In this document: positions 16,983 through 26,561 of the stretch, piece by piece
Layout of the letters: the number at the start of each line of letters is the position of its first letter
Numbering within the stretch: the first letter of the stretch is position 1
NCBI RefSeq assembly: GCF_029958905.1
Contig: NZ_CP124613.1
Span: forward strand, 372,001-436,000
Origin: Vibrio sp. YMD68
GTDB lineage: Bacteria > Pseudomonadota > Gammaproteobacteria > Enterobacterales > Vibrionaceae
DNA length: 64,000 bases
Direction of reading: 5' to 3'
The notes under the pieces: generated by a model
Database searches by the model: none
What the model saw: the letters and a program-made list of their open reading frames with translations, nothing else
What the model was told of the DNA's origin: nothing
Translations under genes and position numbers: made by a program

Positions 16983-18380
16983 CTAGAAGATAATATGTGC
17001 CACACCTGCGATCACGGGAAGCGTGATCAGGGTTCGAAGAATGAATATCGCAAACAGTTCAAAAATGTTCACTGGGATACGGCTACCGAGTAGCAACGCG
17101 CCGACTTCAGACATGTAAATGAGCTGAGTAACCGACATTGCTGCAATCACAAACCGAGTCATTTCACTTTCTATTGATGCGGCAAGAATAGCGGGAATAA
17201 ACATATCAGCAAAACCGACAACGATAGTTTGCGATGCTTGCGCCGCTTCAGGAATACCTAATAGTTCAAGAAATGGGATAAATGGCTGGCCAAGAACCGA
17301 AAATACAGAGGTATATTCAGCGATAACCAGTGCGATAGTTCCTAAACCCATAACAACAGGAAGCACACCAAAGACCATATCAATGGCATTTTTTATTCCT
17401 TCCCCAAACACTGACTTAAGAGACTTTACTTGTCCTGCTTTGGTTAGCGCCAATTCAAGGCCCCAAGAGAAAGTCGAGTGGCCGTCGGGTATCGCATCGG
17501 CGTCTTTGTCACGTTCTGACCCATCAATGAAAGTGTCTTTTTTACGACTCAGTGGTGGTAAGCGAGGAATAATGATCGCAGCGACAAGACCAGCAAGACA
17601 CACCGCACCATAGAAAGGGAGAAACAAGTGTTCTAGCTCAACCTGTGCGATGACAACAAGGCTAAAAGTAATCGAAACGGCAGAGAACGTCGTACCGACA
17701 ACGACAGCTTCGCGCTGAGTATAGAATTTATTCTCATACTGCTTACTTGTAAGCAAGATACCGACACTGCCATCCCCAAGCCATGAAGCCATACAATCAA
17801 TCGCACTGCGGCCTGGCAGGTTGAATACAGGGCGCATAATTTTGCTCAGTAGCGTGCCAAATAGCTCAAGCAACCCAAAATTAAGTAAAAGTGGGAGGAG
17901 TAAACCGGCAAAAATAAAGACAGAAAAAAGCGTAGGTAATAAGCCTTCTAACACTAGCCCGCCAGTATTTTCTTCCCAAATTGCCGTCGGACCAACTTGG
18001 AAAAAAGTCATCAACACCGCACAGCCACCCACAAGCCGAACCGCTAACCATAATGGTGAAGGGCTAAATAGGCCGTGTAAAAAAGCATTGTTCTTAATAA
18101 AGGTTGGTTGGTAAACCTTATAAGCCAAAGATGCGATAGCCATAAAAGCAATGATGGATGCAATGATTGCGACAAGGTGATCACCAAACAGAGCTTGAAT
18201 TGACTTAGCAAGCACAGCGACAGGGATAGTCAGGTTGCCATCATAGCTAATAGGCGCCATGAATAGGAATAAGCCGACGAGCGACGGGATGAAGAACATC
18301 CAAAAGTTGCCTTTGTGTTTCGGCGTTTCCATTGATTGAGTTTGATTATTCATTGTTTTGCTCATGTTACTACTAGTCAA
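16983..18380 (-). CDS. YjiH family transporter with nucleoside-recognition (Gate) domains
   Basis: A 465-residue multi-spanning membrane protein with roughly ten hydrophobic segments. It carries two nucleoside-recognition (Gate) type stretches, for example GRSAIDCMASWLGDGSVGIL and, near the C-terminus, AASIESEMTRFVIAAMSV. The length and opening (FWMFFIPSLVGLFLFMAPI) fit the YjiH family of putative transporters, whose substrates are unknown. It is a single leftward gene with its own terminator. Calling it a nucleoside transporter would go beyond the evidence. Confidence 0.82.
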   Translation of the reverse strand: MTSSNMSKTMNNQTQSMETPKHKGNFWMFFIPSLVGLFLFMAPISYDGNLTIPVAVLAKSIQALFGDHLVAIIASIIAFMAIASLAYKVYQPTFIKNNAFLHGLFSPSPLWLAVRLVGGCAVLMTFFQVGPTAIWEENTGGLVLEGLLPTLFSVFIFAGLLLPLLLNFGLLELFGTLLSKIMRPVFNLPGRSAIDCMASWLGDGSVGILLTSKQYENKFYTQREAVVVGTTFSAVSITFSLVVIAQVELEHLFLPFYGAVCLAGLVAAIIIPRLPPLSRKKDTFIDGSERDKDADAIPDGHSTFSWGLELALTKAGQVKSLKSVFGEGIKNAIDMVFGVLPVVMGLGTIALVIAEYTSVFSVLGQPFIPFLELLGIPEAAQASQTIVVGFADMFIPAILAASIESEMTRFVIAAMSVTQLIYMSEVGALLLGSRIPVNIFELFAIFILRTLITLPVIAGVAHIIF

Positions 18381-18797
18381 ATTTTGCTCATATCCGTAGC
18401 GAAAAAATGTCTAAACATCCTTATTATTTTATGGGTGGCAAGAATAACGATAAAGGCTCTTTTGTGCAAGAATATTCATTAAATATCGCTAAATATTCAG
18501 TCTCTATCTCTATGTGGCTGACTTTTAGGTGTATTTAGTATTGTTTGTATGAAGAATGTTAGTGTTTTGTGTGGTTTTTGGGCATTCAAAGCAGAAACCA
18601 CTTTTCGGGCCGGATAGGCTCCCTCAACCGTTGACCTTGATTAGCCCACAGCAGCAGTCAGCAATATGAATTGACGTTATATTTACCAGTTGCTTACCTT
18701 TAAGCCATAGAGCACACACAAATTGTGATAGCGTATCGTAGAGTATAGAATACCACTCACTGCTTCTCCTCCCTTATGTTGTTAGAGTCTATAGACC
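18381..18797. other. 417-bp divergent promoter region
   Basis: The gap lies between the leftward yjiH-like gene and the rightward envelope gene. It is AT-rich near 18480 with a repeated AAATATTCA element, and should hold both promoters. I see no gene, RNA or clear operator in it. Confidence 0.5.
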
Positions 18798-19538
18798 ATG
18801 AAAAAACGTATTTTACCTATTCCACTTATTTTGCTGATTCCTATCTTTCTCTTAGTGGTGGTTATAGTCGCAGGCGTCTATCGATTTAGCTTGAGTGATG
18901 AAGAGATCATGCAAAAATTTCCAAACCATGAGGTCGTCAATAATGCGATTGTCTCGCAACTTTTTGGTATTAATTCAAGTAACCCATTGACGATACAAGT
19001 GCCAGAAACCCACGCGTTTGCATTTGTTAATTACCTTAACGAGGGAAGTAAAAAGGCGATAGGTGAATACGATGACGGCAAAGAGCGGGGCAGTATTTTT
19101 ATCGATATTCAGCGGTTGAAGTCTATTGAGGTAGAGGATGAGAAGGTGTTTGTTGCTCCGCTCGCGGTGTCGAACCAAGGAAGCGGCGTTTTCTACTATC
19201 TGGCGTTATTTCGTTATGATGCGCAAAGAGATCGAATGATATTAGGGGATTATCAATTGCTCGGCGATCGGGTCGACATTCAAGAGCTTGCTATCTATCC
19301 ATTGGCTTATGAAAAAAAACAAACTCATGAAAAAGAACGGACTCATGAAGAATCAGCGGCGACAAATGATAAAGATCGTGTGGAGGACGTTTCTGTTTTG
19401 TTTTTAACTCGTTCTATTAATCAAGCGATGTCATCCCCCGCGTCAGTCGAAGAAGTGCAACGGTTCCAAATTACGAATGATTATCGTCTGGTTCGTGTAT
19501 TAGTCGACGCAACAGCCACTCCAGCTGGTGCCTCTTAG
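18798..19538 (+). CDS. Conserved hypothetical protein, single N-terminal membrane anchor
   Basis: A 246-residue protein I do not recognise. Residues 8-28 (IPLILLIPIFLLVVVIVAG) form one membrane helix after a lysine-rich start, so most of the chain should face the periplasm. The middle is a mixed alpha/beta stretch. Residues about 175-200 are very polar, with a near-repeat (KKQTHEKERTHEES). No catalytic motif or cysteine pattern is visible. It stands 250 bases before the ShyA-like peptidase gene on the same strand, so an envelope role is possible, but separate promoters are likely. Confidence 0.65.
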   Translation: MKKRILPIPLILLIPIFLLVVVIVAGVYRFSLSDEEIMQKFPNHEVVNNAIVSQLFGINSSNPLTIQVPETHAFAFVNYLNEGSKKAIGEYDDGKERGSIFIDIQRLKSIEVEDEKVFVAPLAVSNQGSGVFYYLALFRYDAQRDRMILGDYQLLGDRVDIQELAIYPLAYEKKQTHEKERTHEESAATNDKDRVEDVSVLFLTRSINQAMSSPASVEEVQRFQITNDYRLVRVLVDATATPAGAS

Positions 19539-19790
19539 CTGCGAATCATAACGGTTCATTGATTCGGTCAAGTTGATACTGTTATATGTTTACGAAAGTG
19601 TTAAACATTCATTGTAAATGTGTAATGTAAGTGCTTACTCTCATATTTTTCTCAATGATATATGGTTATGTATGGCAGTGAGAATTAATGAAACGCACAG
19701 TTTTGTGCTGAATATTCGCTAGTCAGATGACATTTTGTTGAGAAACCCTTAACCTAATCGCCAGATACAGTATTTAAATTGGAATGTTTT

Positions 19791-21074
19791 GTGAGTTCAA
19801 ATTCAATCGTAAGCCGCTACTCTTCGCTCTCTAAGCGAAAAATAATGGTCGCTATTAGCTTACCTATCGTCGCCTTCATTCTTGTTTCATCGCTCACCCC
19901 ACGTTCAATGCAAACGACATTAGAGCTTTCGTTAACGAGTTCAAATCCTGTCAATGAGTTTTTAGACAGTTCCGTTAGTTCTGACAGTGCTGTTAGCCGT
20001 GTCGACATGCCTGATTATGAATATGTTATCCAACCGGGCGATAATCTCAGTTCGATCTTTCAGCACCTTGGGTTTCGCTACCAAGATATGATGCGGATTA
20101 TGGAAACAGACGTGAACTACTTAGCGTTAGATACCTTAAAACCAGGAAATACATTGCGCTTTTGGCAAGGTGAACAAGGCTCAGATCTCAAAAAAATGGC
20201 GCTTGAATTCAGTATTGTGGAGCAGGTGGTGTATACGCGGTTAGAAGATGGTGACTACGAATTTGAAGAGATACGTATCCCGGGTAATTGGGTTGAATTC
20301 CCATTGGTTGGGGAGATCAATGGCAGTTTTTCTCAGTCCGTTAATCGTGTGGGGTTAAACAGTGCTGAAATTGAGCATGTGGTGTCGTTACTCAAGGATA
20401 AAATTAATTTTTCTAGAGACTTAAGAGCAGGTGATCAGTTTGAGATTGTTCAGTCTCGTCAATATGTCGATGATACATTAACCGGTAACCGAGAAATTCA
20501 GGCGGTTAAAATTGTTAATCGAGGTCGAGAAGTATCGGCTTACCTCCATAGAGATGGGCAGTACTATGACCATGAAGGCAACAGTTTACAACGTGCGTTT
20601 CAACGCAAGCCAGTGAATGGCTCATACCGATTAAGCTCTCATTTTAATCCTAAGCGTCTTCACCCTGTTACGGGCAGAGTTTCACCACACAATGGAACCG
20701 ATTGGGCAACTCCAACGGGAACCCCTATTGTATCAACAGGGGATGGAGTGGTTATTATGACTCGTAATCACCCTTATGCGGGGAAATATGTGGTGATTCA
20801 GCACGGCAGTACTTACAAAACGCGCTATTTGCACCTAAGCAAAATATTGGTACGCAAAGGCCAAAAGGTGAATCGCGGGCAGCGCATTGGTTTAGCTGGA
20901 GCAACAGGACGTGTGACAGGCCCTCATATTCATTATGAATTGATGGTTCGTGGCCGAGCGGTGAATCCGATGACCGCCAATATCCCGATGGCCAATTCAG
21001 TACCGAAGAAAGAACTGGCTGGATTTGTGGCAAGACGTAACGAGCTAAACAACCTACTCAGCGCAGAGCTTTAA
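19791..21074 (+). CDS. shyA: M23 family cell-wall DD-endopeptidase, ShyA-like
   Basis: A 427-residue LytM-type peptidase that should cut peptidoglycan cross-links to allow cell growth. Order of parts: a basic start, one membrane helix (about residues 15-35), a LysM-like domain (YVIQPGDNLSSIFQHLG), a helical linker domain, then the M23 domain. The zinc ligands are visible in HNGTD and HIHYE. Length and architecture match the Vibrio endopeptidases ShyA and ShyC. A GGDEF/EAL gene next door agrees with the ShyA neighbourhood as I remember it, so the symbol is tentative. The start is GTG 19791 behind GGA; an upstream TTG at 19779 overlaps that site. Confidence 0.85.
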   Translation: MSSNSIVSRYSSLSKRKIMVAISLPIVAFILVSSLTPRSMQTTLELSLTSSNPVNEFLDSSVSSDSAVSRVDMPDYEYVIQPGDNLSSIFQHLGFRYQDMMRIMETDVNYLALDTLKPGNTLRFWQGEQGSDLKKMALEFSIVEQVVYTRLEDGDYEFEEIRIPGNWVEFPLVGEINGSFSQSVNRVGLNSAEIEHVVSLLKDKINFSRDLRAGDQFEIVQSRQYVDDTLTGNREIQAVKIVNRGREVSAYLHRDGQYYDHEGNSLQRAFQRKPVNGSYRLSSHFNPKRLHPVTGRVSPHNGTDWATPTGTPIVSTGDGVVIMTRNHPYAGKYVVIQHGSTYKTRYLHLSKILVRKGQKVNRGQRIGLAGATGRVTGPHIHYELMVRGRAVNPMTANIPMANSVPKKELAGFVARRNELNNLLSAEL

Positions 21075-21133
21075 TGTAGCTACCCATTGATAGTTAAATA
21101 TGTCAGTACCTAAGCATCATTCATAAATGAGAT

Positions 21134-21178
21134 GAAAAGACATTAATTGAATTTGTTTCAATCACTTAATGTCTTTTC
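21134..21178. terminator. Bidirectional hairpin between the ShyA-like and GGDEF/EAL genes
   Basis: GAAAAGACATTAA and TTAATGTCTTTTC form a perfect 13-bp stem with a 19-base loop. The stem ends in A or T runs on both sides, and its right arm touches the stop codon of the leftward gene. It probably ends both convergent transcripts. Confidence 0.7.
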
Positions 21179-23082
21179 TATGCCGATTTTATCTTTACAC
21201 TGGTGTTATCTCGTTCAAAATAGTCTTTGATTAACTCTATTGGCGTTTTGGGACGGGAAAAATAATACCCTTGTATTTGTGTGCAACCCATCAGGTAGAG
21301 TTTGTCGAGGGCCTCTTTTGTTTCAACGCCTTCAGCGACAAGAGAGACATTCAGTTGTTCCGCTAATTGAATAATCAGTTTGACTACACGTTCCGATTTT
21401 TGATTGTTCAGCATGTTTCGCACGAAGCTCGCGTCTATTTTTATACAATCGATAGGGTATCGGTGAAGGTAGTTCAAACTGGAGTATCCCGTTCCAAAGT
21501 CGTCAAGTGCGATGGTGAATCCAAATGCTCTCAATCTGTCTAAAACGGACTTTACTTTATCGCCATGGGTGATTAGGACCGTTTCTGTAAGCTCTATGAC
21601 GAAATCATGGGGATCACATCCATAGGCGCTGATCGTACTCGTTAGGTGCTGGATATATCTTTCTGAGCTGCTTAGTTCATACGCGGAGCAGTTGATACCT
21701 AACTTTACTTTGTGACCAAACCCTTTTTCAAGTTCTAACTTTGCTTCGCAAGCCAGCTGAATGATCCGCTCTCCTAATTCAAGAATTAATCCGGATTGCT
21801 CTGCCGCTTCAATAAACTCGATGGGAGCGATGGTTCCAAAGAACTTACTGTTCCATCGAGCAAGCACCTCAAAATAGCGCCAAGAGTCACCATGTTTATG
21901 TACGATAGGTTGAGCGGCGACAAAAATCTCACTCGGCTGTTCTTTTGATTTCTTCAGTTCATTTCTCAACGCACTGATGACCTGGTTTTTACGATGATAC
22001 AGTCCACTTAATTGAGAGTTATAACAGCGTATTTTTGTCCCAGAGGTTTTTTTACAGTCTTTGAGGGCAAGACTCGCGTTAAGAAGGAGTTGATCAGCGG
22101 TGAACATTTTATCTTGGGTTCGAGTTATTCCAATACTGACCGAAATACTCACGCCGTGTGATGGGTCTTTGTAACCTTGATGTAAAAGGTGAATGATTTC
22201 ATGGCAAACTTTAATGGGGTCTCTATCGTAAGTAATGAATGCAAACTCATCGGCAGATATCCTAAACGCTAAGTGCTGTTCTGGGACATTATCGCTAATT
22301 GTACTGGCGACAAACCGTAACACCTGATCACCAATATAGTTACCATAGAGATCATTAATGGATTTGAAATTATCAATATCGACATAAGCCAATGTGAAAG
22401 GATATGGTGAAGATTGAGTCAGCACCTCTAGTTGATCCGATAGGCTGCAGCGGTTTCGTAAACCCGTTAAGTTATCGTGAGAAACCTCATAGTTGAGCTG
22501 ATTGACCAGGCTCTCAGATCGCTTAGCAAGCCATTTTTCACGTAAGCTATGAACGATAATGTTCGCGAATAATTGGTGGTAAGCTAAAACGCTCTCAGGG
22601 TCATCAATGGGTTTATCAAATGTGGAAAGCAAGACGCCTAATGTTTCGCCCTTTTGATTTTTTAGCGGGATACCAATATAAGCACGTAAGTGATTCTCTT
22701 TGATATAGCCGTCGAGAGGGTAATGCTTGGTGAGGTTATCGATGTAAAAAAGGTATTCGGATTGTTTCCAGTGTCCTTGTCCTCTCAATACTTGTTCTCT
22801 AACTGACGGTTCTCTAAATACTTGCTCTCTAAACACGTGTTCACAAGGTGTGTTTTTAAGTGGGTAGATAAAGTTATTTTGCACCGATTGATTTCGGACA
22901 CACGAGATTGTCTTCGCTTGGTAGCGAAGTTTATCGAACTCAACAATGCAAGTAGAAAAACTTTGAAATCGCTGATGCAATTGAACTGTGACATGGTCGA
23001 GCAGGGCGGTGCCTTCCATAAACAAAGTCTCATTCACTTCATCTAAGCCTATGGCACCCGTGTTTGTTAGCCTCATAGCCAT
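21178..23082 (-). CDS. GAF-GGDEF-EAL protein, likely c-di-GMP phosphodiesterase
   Basis: A 634-residue cytoplasmic protein with a GAF-like sensor (about residues 20-180), a GGDEF domain and an EAL domain. The GGDEF signature is degenerate: FRISADEFAF reads SADEF, so cyclase activity is doubtful. The EAL half keeps EVL (allowed at this motif), IELTET, DDFGTGYSSLNYL and VAEGVET, so it should hydrolyse c-di-GMP. The N-terminal part carries a short internal repeat around residues 80-100 (REQVFREPSVREQVLRGQ) that separates two GAF strands. It converges with the ShyA-like gene. Confidence 0.88.
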   Translation of the reverse strand: MAMRLTNTGAIGLDEVNETLFMEGTALLDHVTVQLHQRFQSFSTCIVEFDKLRYQAKTISCVRNQSVQNNFIYPLKNTPCEHVFREQVFREPSVREQVLRGQGHWKQSEYLFYIDNLTKHYPLDGYIKENHLRAYIGIPLKNQKGETLGVLLSTFDKPIDDPESVLAYHQLFANIIVHSLREKWLAKRSESLVNQLNYEVSHDNLTGLRNRCSLSDQLEVLTQSSPYPFTLAYVDIDNFKSINDLYGNYIGDQVLRFVASTISDNVPEQHLAFRISADEFAFITYDRDPIKVCHEIIHLLHQGYKDPSHGVSISVSIGITRTQDKMFTADQLLLNASLALKDCKKTSGTKIRCYNSQLSGLYHRKNQVISALRNELKKSKEQPSEIFVAAQPIVHKHGDSWRYFEVLARWNSKFFGTIAPIEFIEAAEQSGLILELGERIIQLACEAKLELEKGFGHKVKLGINCSAYELSSSERYIQHLTSTISAYGCDPHDFVIELTETVLITHGDKVKSVLDRLRAFGFTIALDDFGTGYSSLNYLHRYPIDCIKIDASFVRNMLNNQKSERVVKLIIQLAEQLNVSLVAEGVETKEALDKLYLMGCTQIQGYYFSRPKTPIELIKDYFERDNTSVKIKSA

Positions 23083-23421
23083 ATTGAGATCTCACGTTGT
23101 GGTGTATTGTTAGCTTTTTTATAATAAGTATATGCACTTAATCACTATGGTAGAGATCACGCTTTATTGCAAACGAGGTGGGATCCATTCAACCGAGTCT
23201 AAAGATTTTTCAACGGTTAATCAGAGCGTTAAATTGAAAAAATATTTCTAACGTTATGCTTTGGGGAAACAGGTACTTTTCTTGCTTGTTTCTGTGCTTG
23301 TTTCTGTGCTTATAGGGAGTGGAATGGGCTGTTTTGGATGATGAATTAAGGCCACGATGAACGGATGTGATGAATAGTTGATGTGAACGTTATACAATGT
23401 GACCTGTATCTTTTGTGAGTA
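23083..23421. other. 339-bp intergenic region with a small duplication
   Basis: The gap separates the leftward GAF-GGDEF-EAL gene from a rightward small gene and should hold both promoters. A 12-base unit GCTTGTTTCTGT is present twice in tandem at 23284-23307. I see no gene. Confidence 0.5.
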
Positions 23422-23778
23422 ATGACAATGCAACACAATGAATTTGAAACACTAGTCAAAGCGTTATGCCAACTAGAAGGGCTTCCACAAGCATTGGAAG
23501 CATTAAAAGCCAGTGACGATGCTGACATTGCGGAAGTCGCGGCCTCACTGAGTGGTCAGTTTGCCTTAGCTGAGGTTGAAGGTGAATCGCGTATTTACCA
23601 CGTAACCGTGGAAGAGAATGAGCAAGGTGAAGAGCAAGAGTTTGTCGAGCATGTGATGAACGAAGGCGATGACGTTATCAAGTTTGTTGCCTGGTTCTTT
23701 GATGCCCAGTTTGGAATGAAGCAGAAAGAAACCTACCAGGTGGCGGGTAAAACCTACCGTCAGCCGAAACGCGGTTAG
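23422..23778 (+). CDS. Small acidic conserved hypothetical protein
   Basis: A 118-residue, strongly acidic soluble protein that I do not recognise. The first 45 residues are helical and rich in alanine and aspartate (ALEALKASDDADIAEVAASL). A beta-rich middle follows (YHVTVEENEQGEEQEFVEHV), then an FDAQFGMKQKETYQVAGKTY tail. There are no membrane segments, cysteines or catalytic motifs. It has its own terminator and is a single-gene unit. A second in-frame ATG at 23428 is a possible start. Confidence 0.7.
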   Translation: MTMQHNEFETLVKALCQLEGLPQALEALKASDDADIAEVAASLSGQFALAEVEGESRIYHVTVEENEQGEEQEFVEHVMNEGDDVIKFVAWFFDAQFGMKQKETYQVAGKTYRQPKRG

Positions 23779-23799
23779 ATTATCTTCACCTCATAAATG

Positions 23800-23839
23800 A
23801 AGCCCCTTGAATGATGTCAGTATCATCAAGGGGCTTTTT
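23800..23839 (+). terminator. Intrinsic terminator after the small acidic protein gene
   Basis: AAGCCCCTTGA pairs with TCAAGGGGCTT, extended by TGAT/ATCA, with a five-T run. It begins about 20 bases beyond the stop codon. Confidence 0.85.
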
Positions 23840-23984
23840 ATTGCCAACGTCGTTTGTTTTATCTGTCAGCGTTTATTTAATTTAACGGTAGGGTTTATGT
23901 CATCTAGCGCTAAGGTTGTTTCTATAGTGCATCAAGAAACCGTTTACTGGAGAATTGTTAATCACTGTTAACCAGATGATAGGG

Positions 23985-24608
23985 TTATCCGGCTGAGATA
24001 TTATTGGACTCCATGGGAACGACGTTGTCTGGAATACCTTCTGGTTTATTGACCTTTATCCACTCTTCGAGATTATCTGCTCCACCTATATATTGACCAT
24101 CAAGCCAGATCTGTGGAACCGTGACGGGGGTCTTTTGACCAATATGGGCTTTGACTTCCGGAATCATGCGGTAAAGTGCAGCACTGTCTTTAACCACATC
24201 GTGGTAACGGTATTCAATCCCTGCATTGTCTAACAGGTTTTTAGCTTTCACGCAGAATGGGCAAGTCGCTTTGCCATAGACAATATTACCCTTAAGCGTG
24301 TCTTTCTTAACCCACTCTTGAATGACCGATTGAACAAGCACGCCACGATTGAGTGCTTCCCCTTGGCTGATCACTTTTCCCTCAACCACAAGGATGGGTG
24401 CATGCCAAGAACCGAGTTTGAGTGGCTCCCACCAATGAGATAACCAGTCTTTGACCTCAAGTTCGACAGGAATACCTTCTAACTCGGTTTCAAAGGTATC
24501 GAGTAAGATATCTTTGGTTAATGTGCATTCTCCGCAAGGTATATTCACTTTGAATGGTCCCCAGCTTCCGCCCCAGCGATACAGTGTAATCTTAATTGGT
24601 GTCGTCAT
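23985..24608 (-). CDS. Tandem thioredoxin-fold protein with C-terminal glutaredoxin domain
   Basis: A 207-residue protein with two redox motifs. The N-terminal half (about residues 1-105) reads like a thioredoxin-like domain with CGEC at about 21-24 (NIPCGECTLTKDILLDTF). The C-terminal half is a clear glutaredoxin with CPFC (KATCPFCVKAKNLLDNAGIE) and the glutathione-site segment TVPQIWLDGQYIGGADNL. I start at ATG 24608, where the fold begins. The frame stays open upstream to 24812 and would add 68 residues with one hydrophobic stretch; that longer form cannot be excluded. The partner substrate is unknown. Confidence 0.8.
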   Translation of the reverse strand: MTTPIKITLYRWGGSWGPFKVNIPCGECTLTKDILLDTFETELEGIPVELEVKDWLSHWWEPLKLGSWHAPILVVEGKVISQGEALNRGVLVQSVIQEWVKKDTLKGNIVYGKATCPFCVKAKNLLDNAGIEYRYHDVVKDSAALYRMIPEVKAHIGQKTPVTVPQIWLDGQYIGGADNLEEWIKVNKPEGIPDNVVPMESNNISAG

Positions 24609-25251
24609 AATCTTATCCCAATGGCTCGTATAACCTAATAGAACGGAATGCAGCGCGATAAATTTCATGAAAAGTAACATAAAACCACCGAAGAGGTAGG
24701 TTGAACTCGCTCGGTTTAGAGTCCTGCTTGGCGAGGTGGCCATAAAAAAGCAGGTAGAATGAGGTTTAACCCGTTGTATATCCAGTTCAATGGATTGCAG
24801 GTAATGGCTCAAGAACTACCGGACTCAAATATCAGGAAGCAGAATCACATAAGCATTGAATCAATGAGTTATCCTAATAAAACAGTATTCAAAATTCATC
24901 TATCTGATGCCGCTTGTTGTATTTGCTTTGTGAATAAGGTTGTGTCATTTGAGTTTTATTCTGTATGTCTGCATTCTAAAAGTGTGATTTAGATCGCCTA
25001 TTTTATGAGTGTGTCAACTTGTTAACCAGTTCACATTTTTGATTTGGAATGAGATGTGCGCTGTAACTCTATGATTTTTAATGTTTCACATTAATTTATA
25101 TGCACTTTTTTTTGTTTTACATCATTTTATGCAACTTTTCCTGAATCGCTAGGTACAGTCGATGCACTTGTTAACCAAGGTGTAACACCACTAATTAGAG
25201 TGATGCATCGGGTTGTCAGTGGACAAACCAAACGTATATATGGACTTTAAA
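24609..25251. other. Intergenic region with the porin leader
   Basis: This AT-rich region separates the leftward glutaredoxin gene from the rightward porin. It should hold the porin promoter and a long leader. The half-conserved sequence TGTGA-N6-TCGCC at 24983 is a poor CRP match. TNAAA-like elements of the kind ToxR uses are present but too common in AT-rich DNA to call. A 77-codon frame at 24759-24992 is not convincing. Confidence 0.5.
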
Positions 25252-26280
25252 ATGAATAAAAAACTATTAGCTGTAGCAATCGCTGCTTCTGCATTCGGTA
25301 CTCAAGCTGTTGCTGTTGAACTGTACAACAACGACGGTACTACGTTCTCTATGGGCGGCCACGTTTCTGTTAACCTTAACGGTTCAGAGAAAGGTGATAC
25401 AGAAGTAGGTACTAACTCTCCACGTATCAACTTCACGGCAACTCAAGACCTAGGTAACGGTTTTGAAGTCGATGCACGTGGCGAATGGGCACTTAACTAC
25501 CTGACTAACGGTGAGAACGCATTCACTACTCGTCTTGGTTACGTAGGTCTTACTCATGAAGAGCTAGGTCGCGCTGTAGTCGGTACTCAATGGGCACCAT
25601 ATTACGACGTAGCGGGTGTGACTGATATGCCTATCGCGTTTGCCAATGATTACTTATACGCTGGTGATGACTTTGCTAAAATCGGTTTAACTCGTGCGGA
25701 TAACATGGTTTCTTACCGTAACGGTTTTGATTTCGCTGACGCTGGTGCGCTGAACATTGGTCTTGCGTGGCAAGGTGCTACTGAGGGTGATGTTTACCCA
25801 GAATACAAAGACCGCGTTCAAGCGACTCTTTCTTATGCAATCATGGGTGGTTCTTTAGGCTACGCATACAGCACTGGTGACGTTGCTGCTTCTGGTTCTA
25901 AAGGCTCTCTAGATATTCATACTGTTTCAGCTTCTTACGGTTCATACGGCAACGGTCTATACCTTGCTGGTGTTTATACCATGACTGAAGATAAGAAAGT
26001 TGTGCGTGCTGAATCTGATTCATACGAACTACTTGCTGCATACGCACTGGCTAACAGCATGAACTTCAGCATCAACTACGAAACAAACGAAGCGAAAGAC
26101 CTGATTGACAACTCTAAAGCGACAACTCGTGAAGAGCTGGCTCTACAAGTAGAATACAACTTTGCTTCAAACATCGTAGGTTACACGGGTTACCAGTTCG
26201 ATCTAAACGATAAAGACTTCTCAGGTGCTAAGCAAGATACTGATAGCAAATGGGTTCTTGGCGCACGTTTCTACCTATAA
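25252..26280 (+). CDS. General porin, OmpU-like
   Basis: A 342-residue outer-membrane beta-barrel for diffusion of small solutes. The signal peptide is MNKKLLAVAIAASAFGTQAVA, read as two parts around residue 15, with mature VELYNNDGT. Strand landmarks of gram-negative porins follow: FSMGGHVSVNLNGSE, SPRINFTATQDLGNGFEVDA, TRLGYVGLTHEELGRAVVGT. Codon use is that of a highly expressed gene (many aac, ggt, cgt). An in-frame start at 25213 would put 13 residues before the signal peptide and is rejected. The chain ends in leucine (ARFYL) rather than the usual terminal phenylalanine. It has its own terminator. Confidence 0.88.
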   Translation: MNKKLLAVAIAASAFGTQAVAVELYNNDGTTFSMGGHVSVNLNGSEKGDTEVGTNSPRINFTATQDLGNGFEVDARGEWALNYLTNGENAFTTRLGYVGLTHEELGRAVVGTQWAPYYDVAGVTDMPIAFANDYLYAGDDFAKIGLTRADNMVSYRNGFDFADAGALNIGLAWQGATEGDVYPEYKDRVQATLSYAIMGGSLGYAYSTGDVAASGSKGSLDIHTVSASYGSYGNGLYLAGVYTMTEDKKVVRAESDSYELLAAYALANSMNFSINYETNEAKDLIDNSKATTREELALQVEYNFASNIVGYTGYQFDLNDKDFSGAKQDTDSKWVLGARFYL

Positions 26281-26335
26281 GCTTCTTGCTTAAAGGACAG
26301 AACGCAGTAACGGTTTAACGTTACGCCAAATAGTG

Positions 26336-26366
26336 AAACACCTTCTATTTATAGAAGGTGTTTTTT
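26336..26366 (+). terminator. Intrinsic terminator of the porin gene
   Basis: AAACACCTTCTAT and ATAGAAGGTGTTT form a perfect 13-bp stem with a two-base gap, running into six Ts, 56 bases after the porin stop. Confidence 0.9.
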
Positions 26367-26561
26367 ATTGTCTGTAGGAAATGAATACGAGGAGCATAAA
26401 CGACATCGGCGAGATATCGGATTCATCACTTTGAGTGGATGATCTTAGTTTTACATTTAAGTCGCTAGGTTTGCTTTAAAAGTCATATAAATAACGCCCG
26501 AGTCGGTTATTATTTGCACTCGATTGTATTTGGCTCTGTTTTTAATATTCAAGGAAGAATC

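Noticed and set aside
24759..24992. 77-codon frame in the porin upstream region
   Set aside because: It has no ribosome binding site, an odd composition rich in cysteine and serine, and lies in presumed promoter DNA.
24983..24998. CRP site before the porin
   Set aside because: Only the left half (TGTGA) fits; the right half TCGCC is poor.
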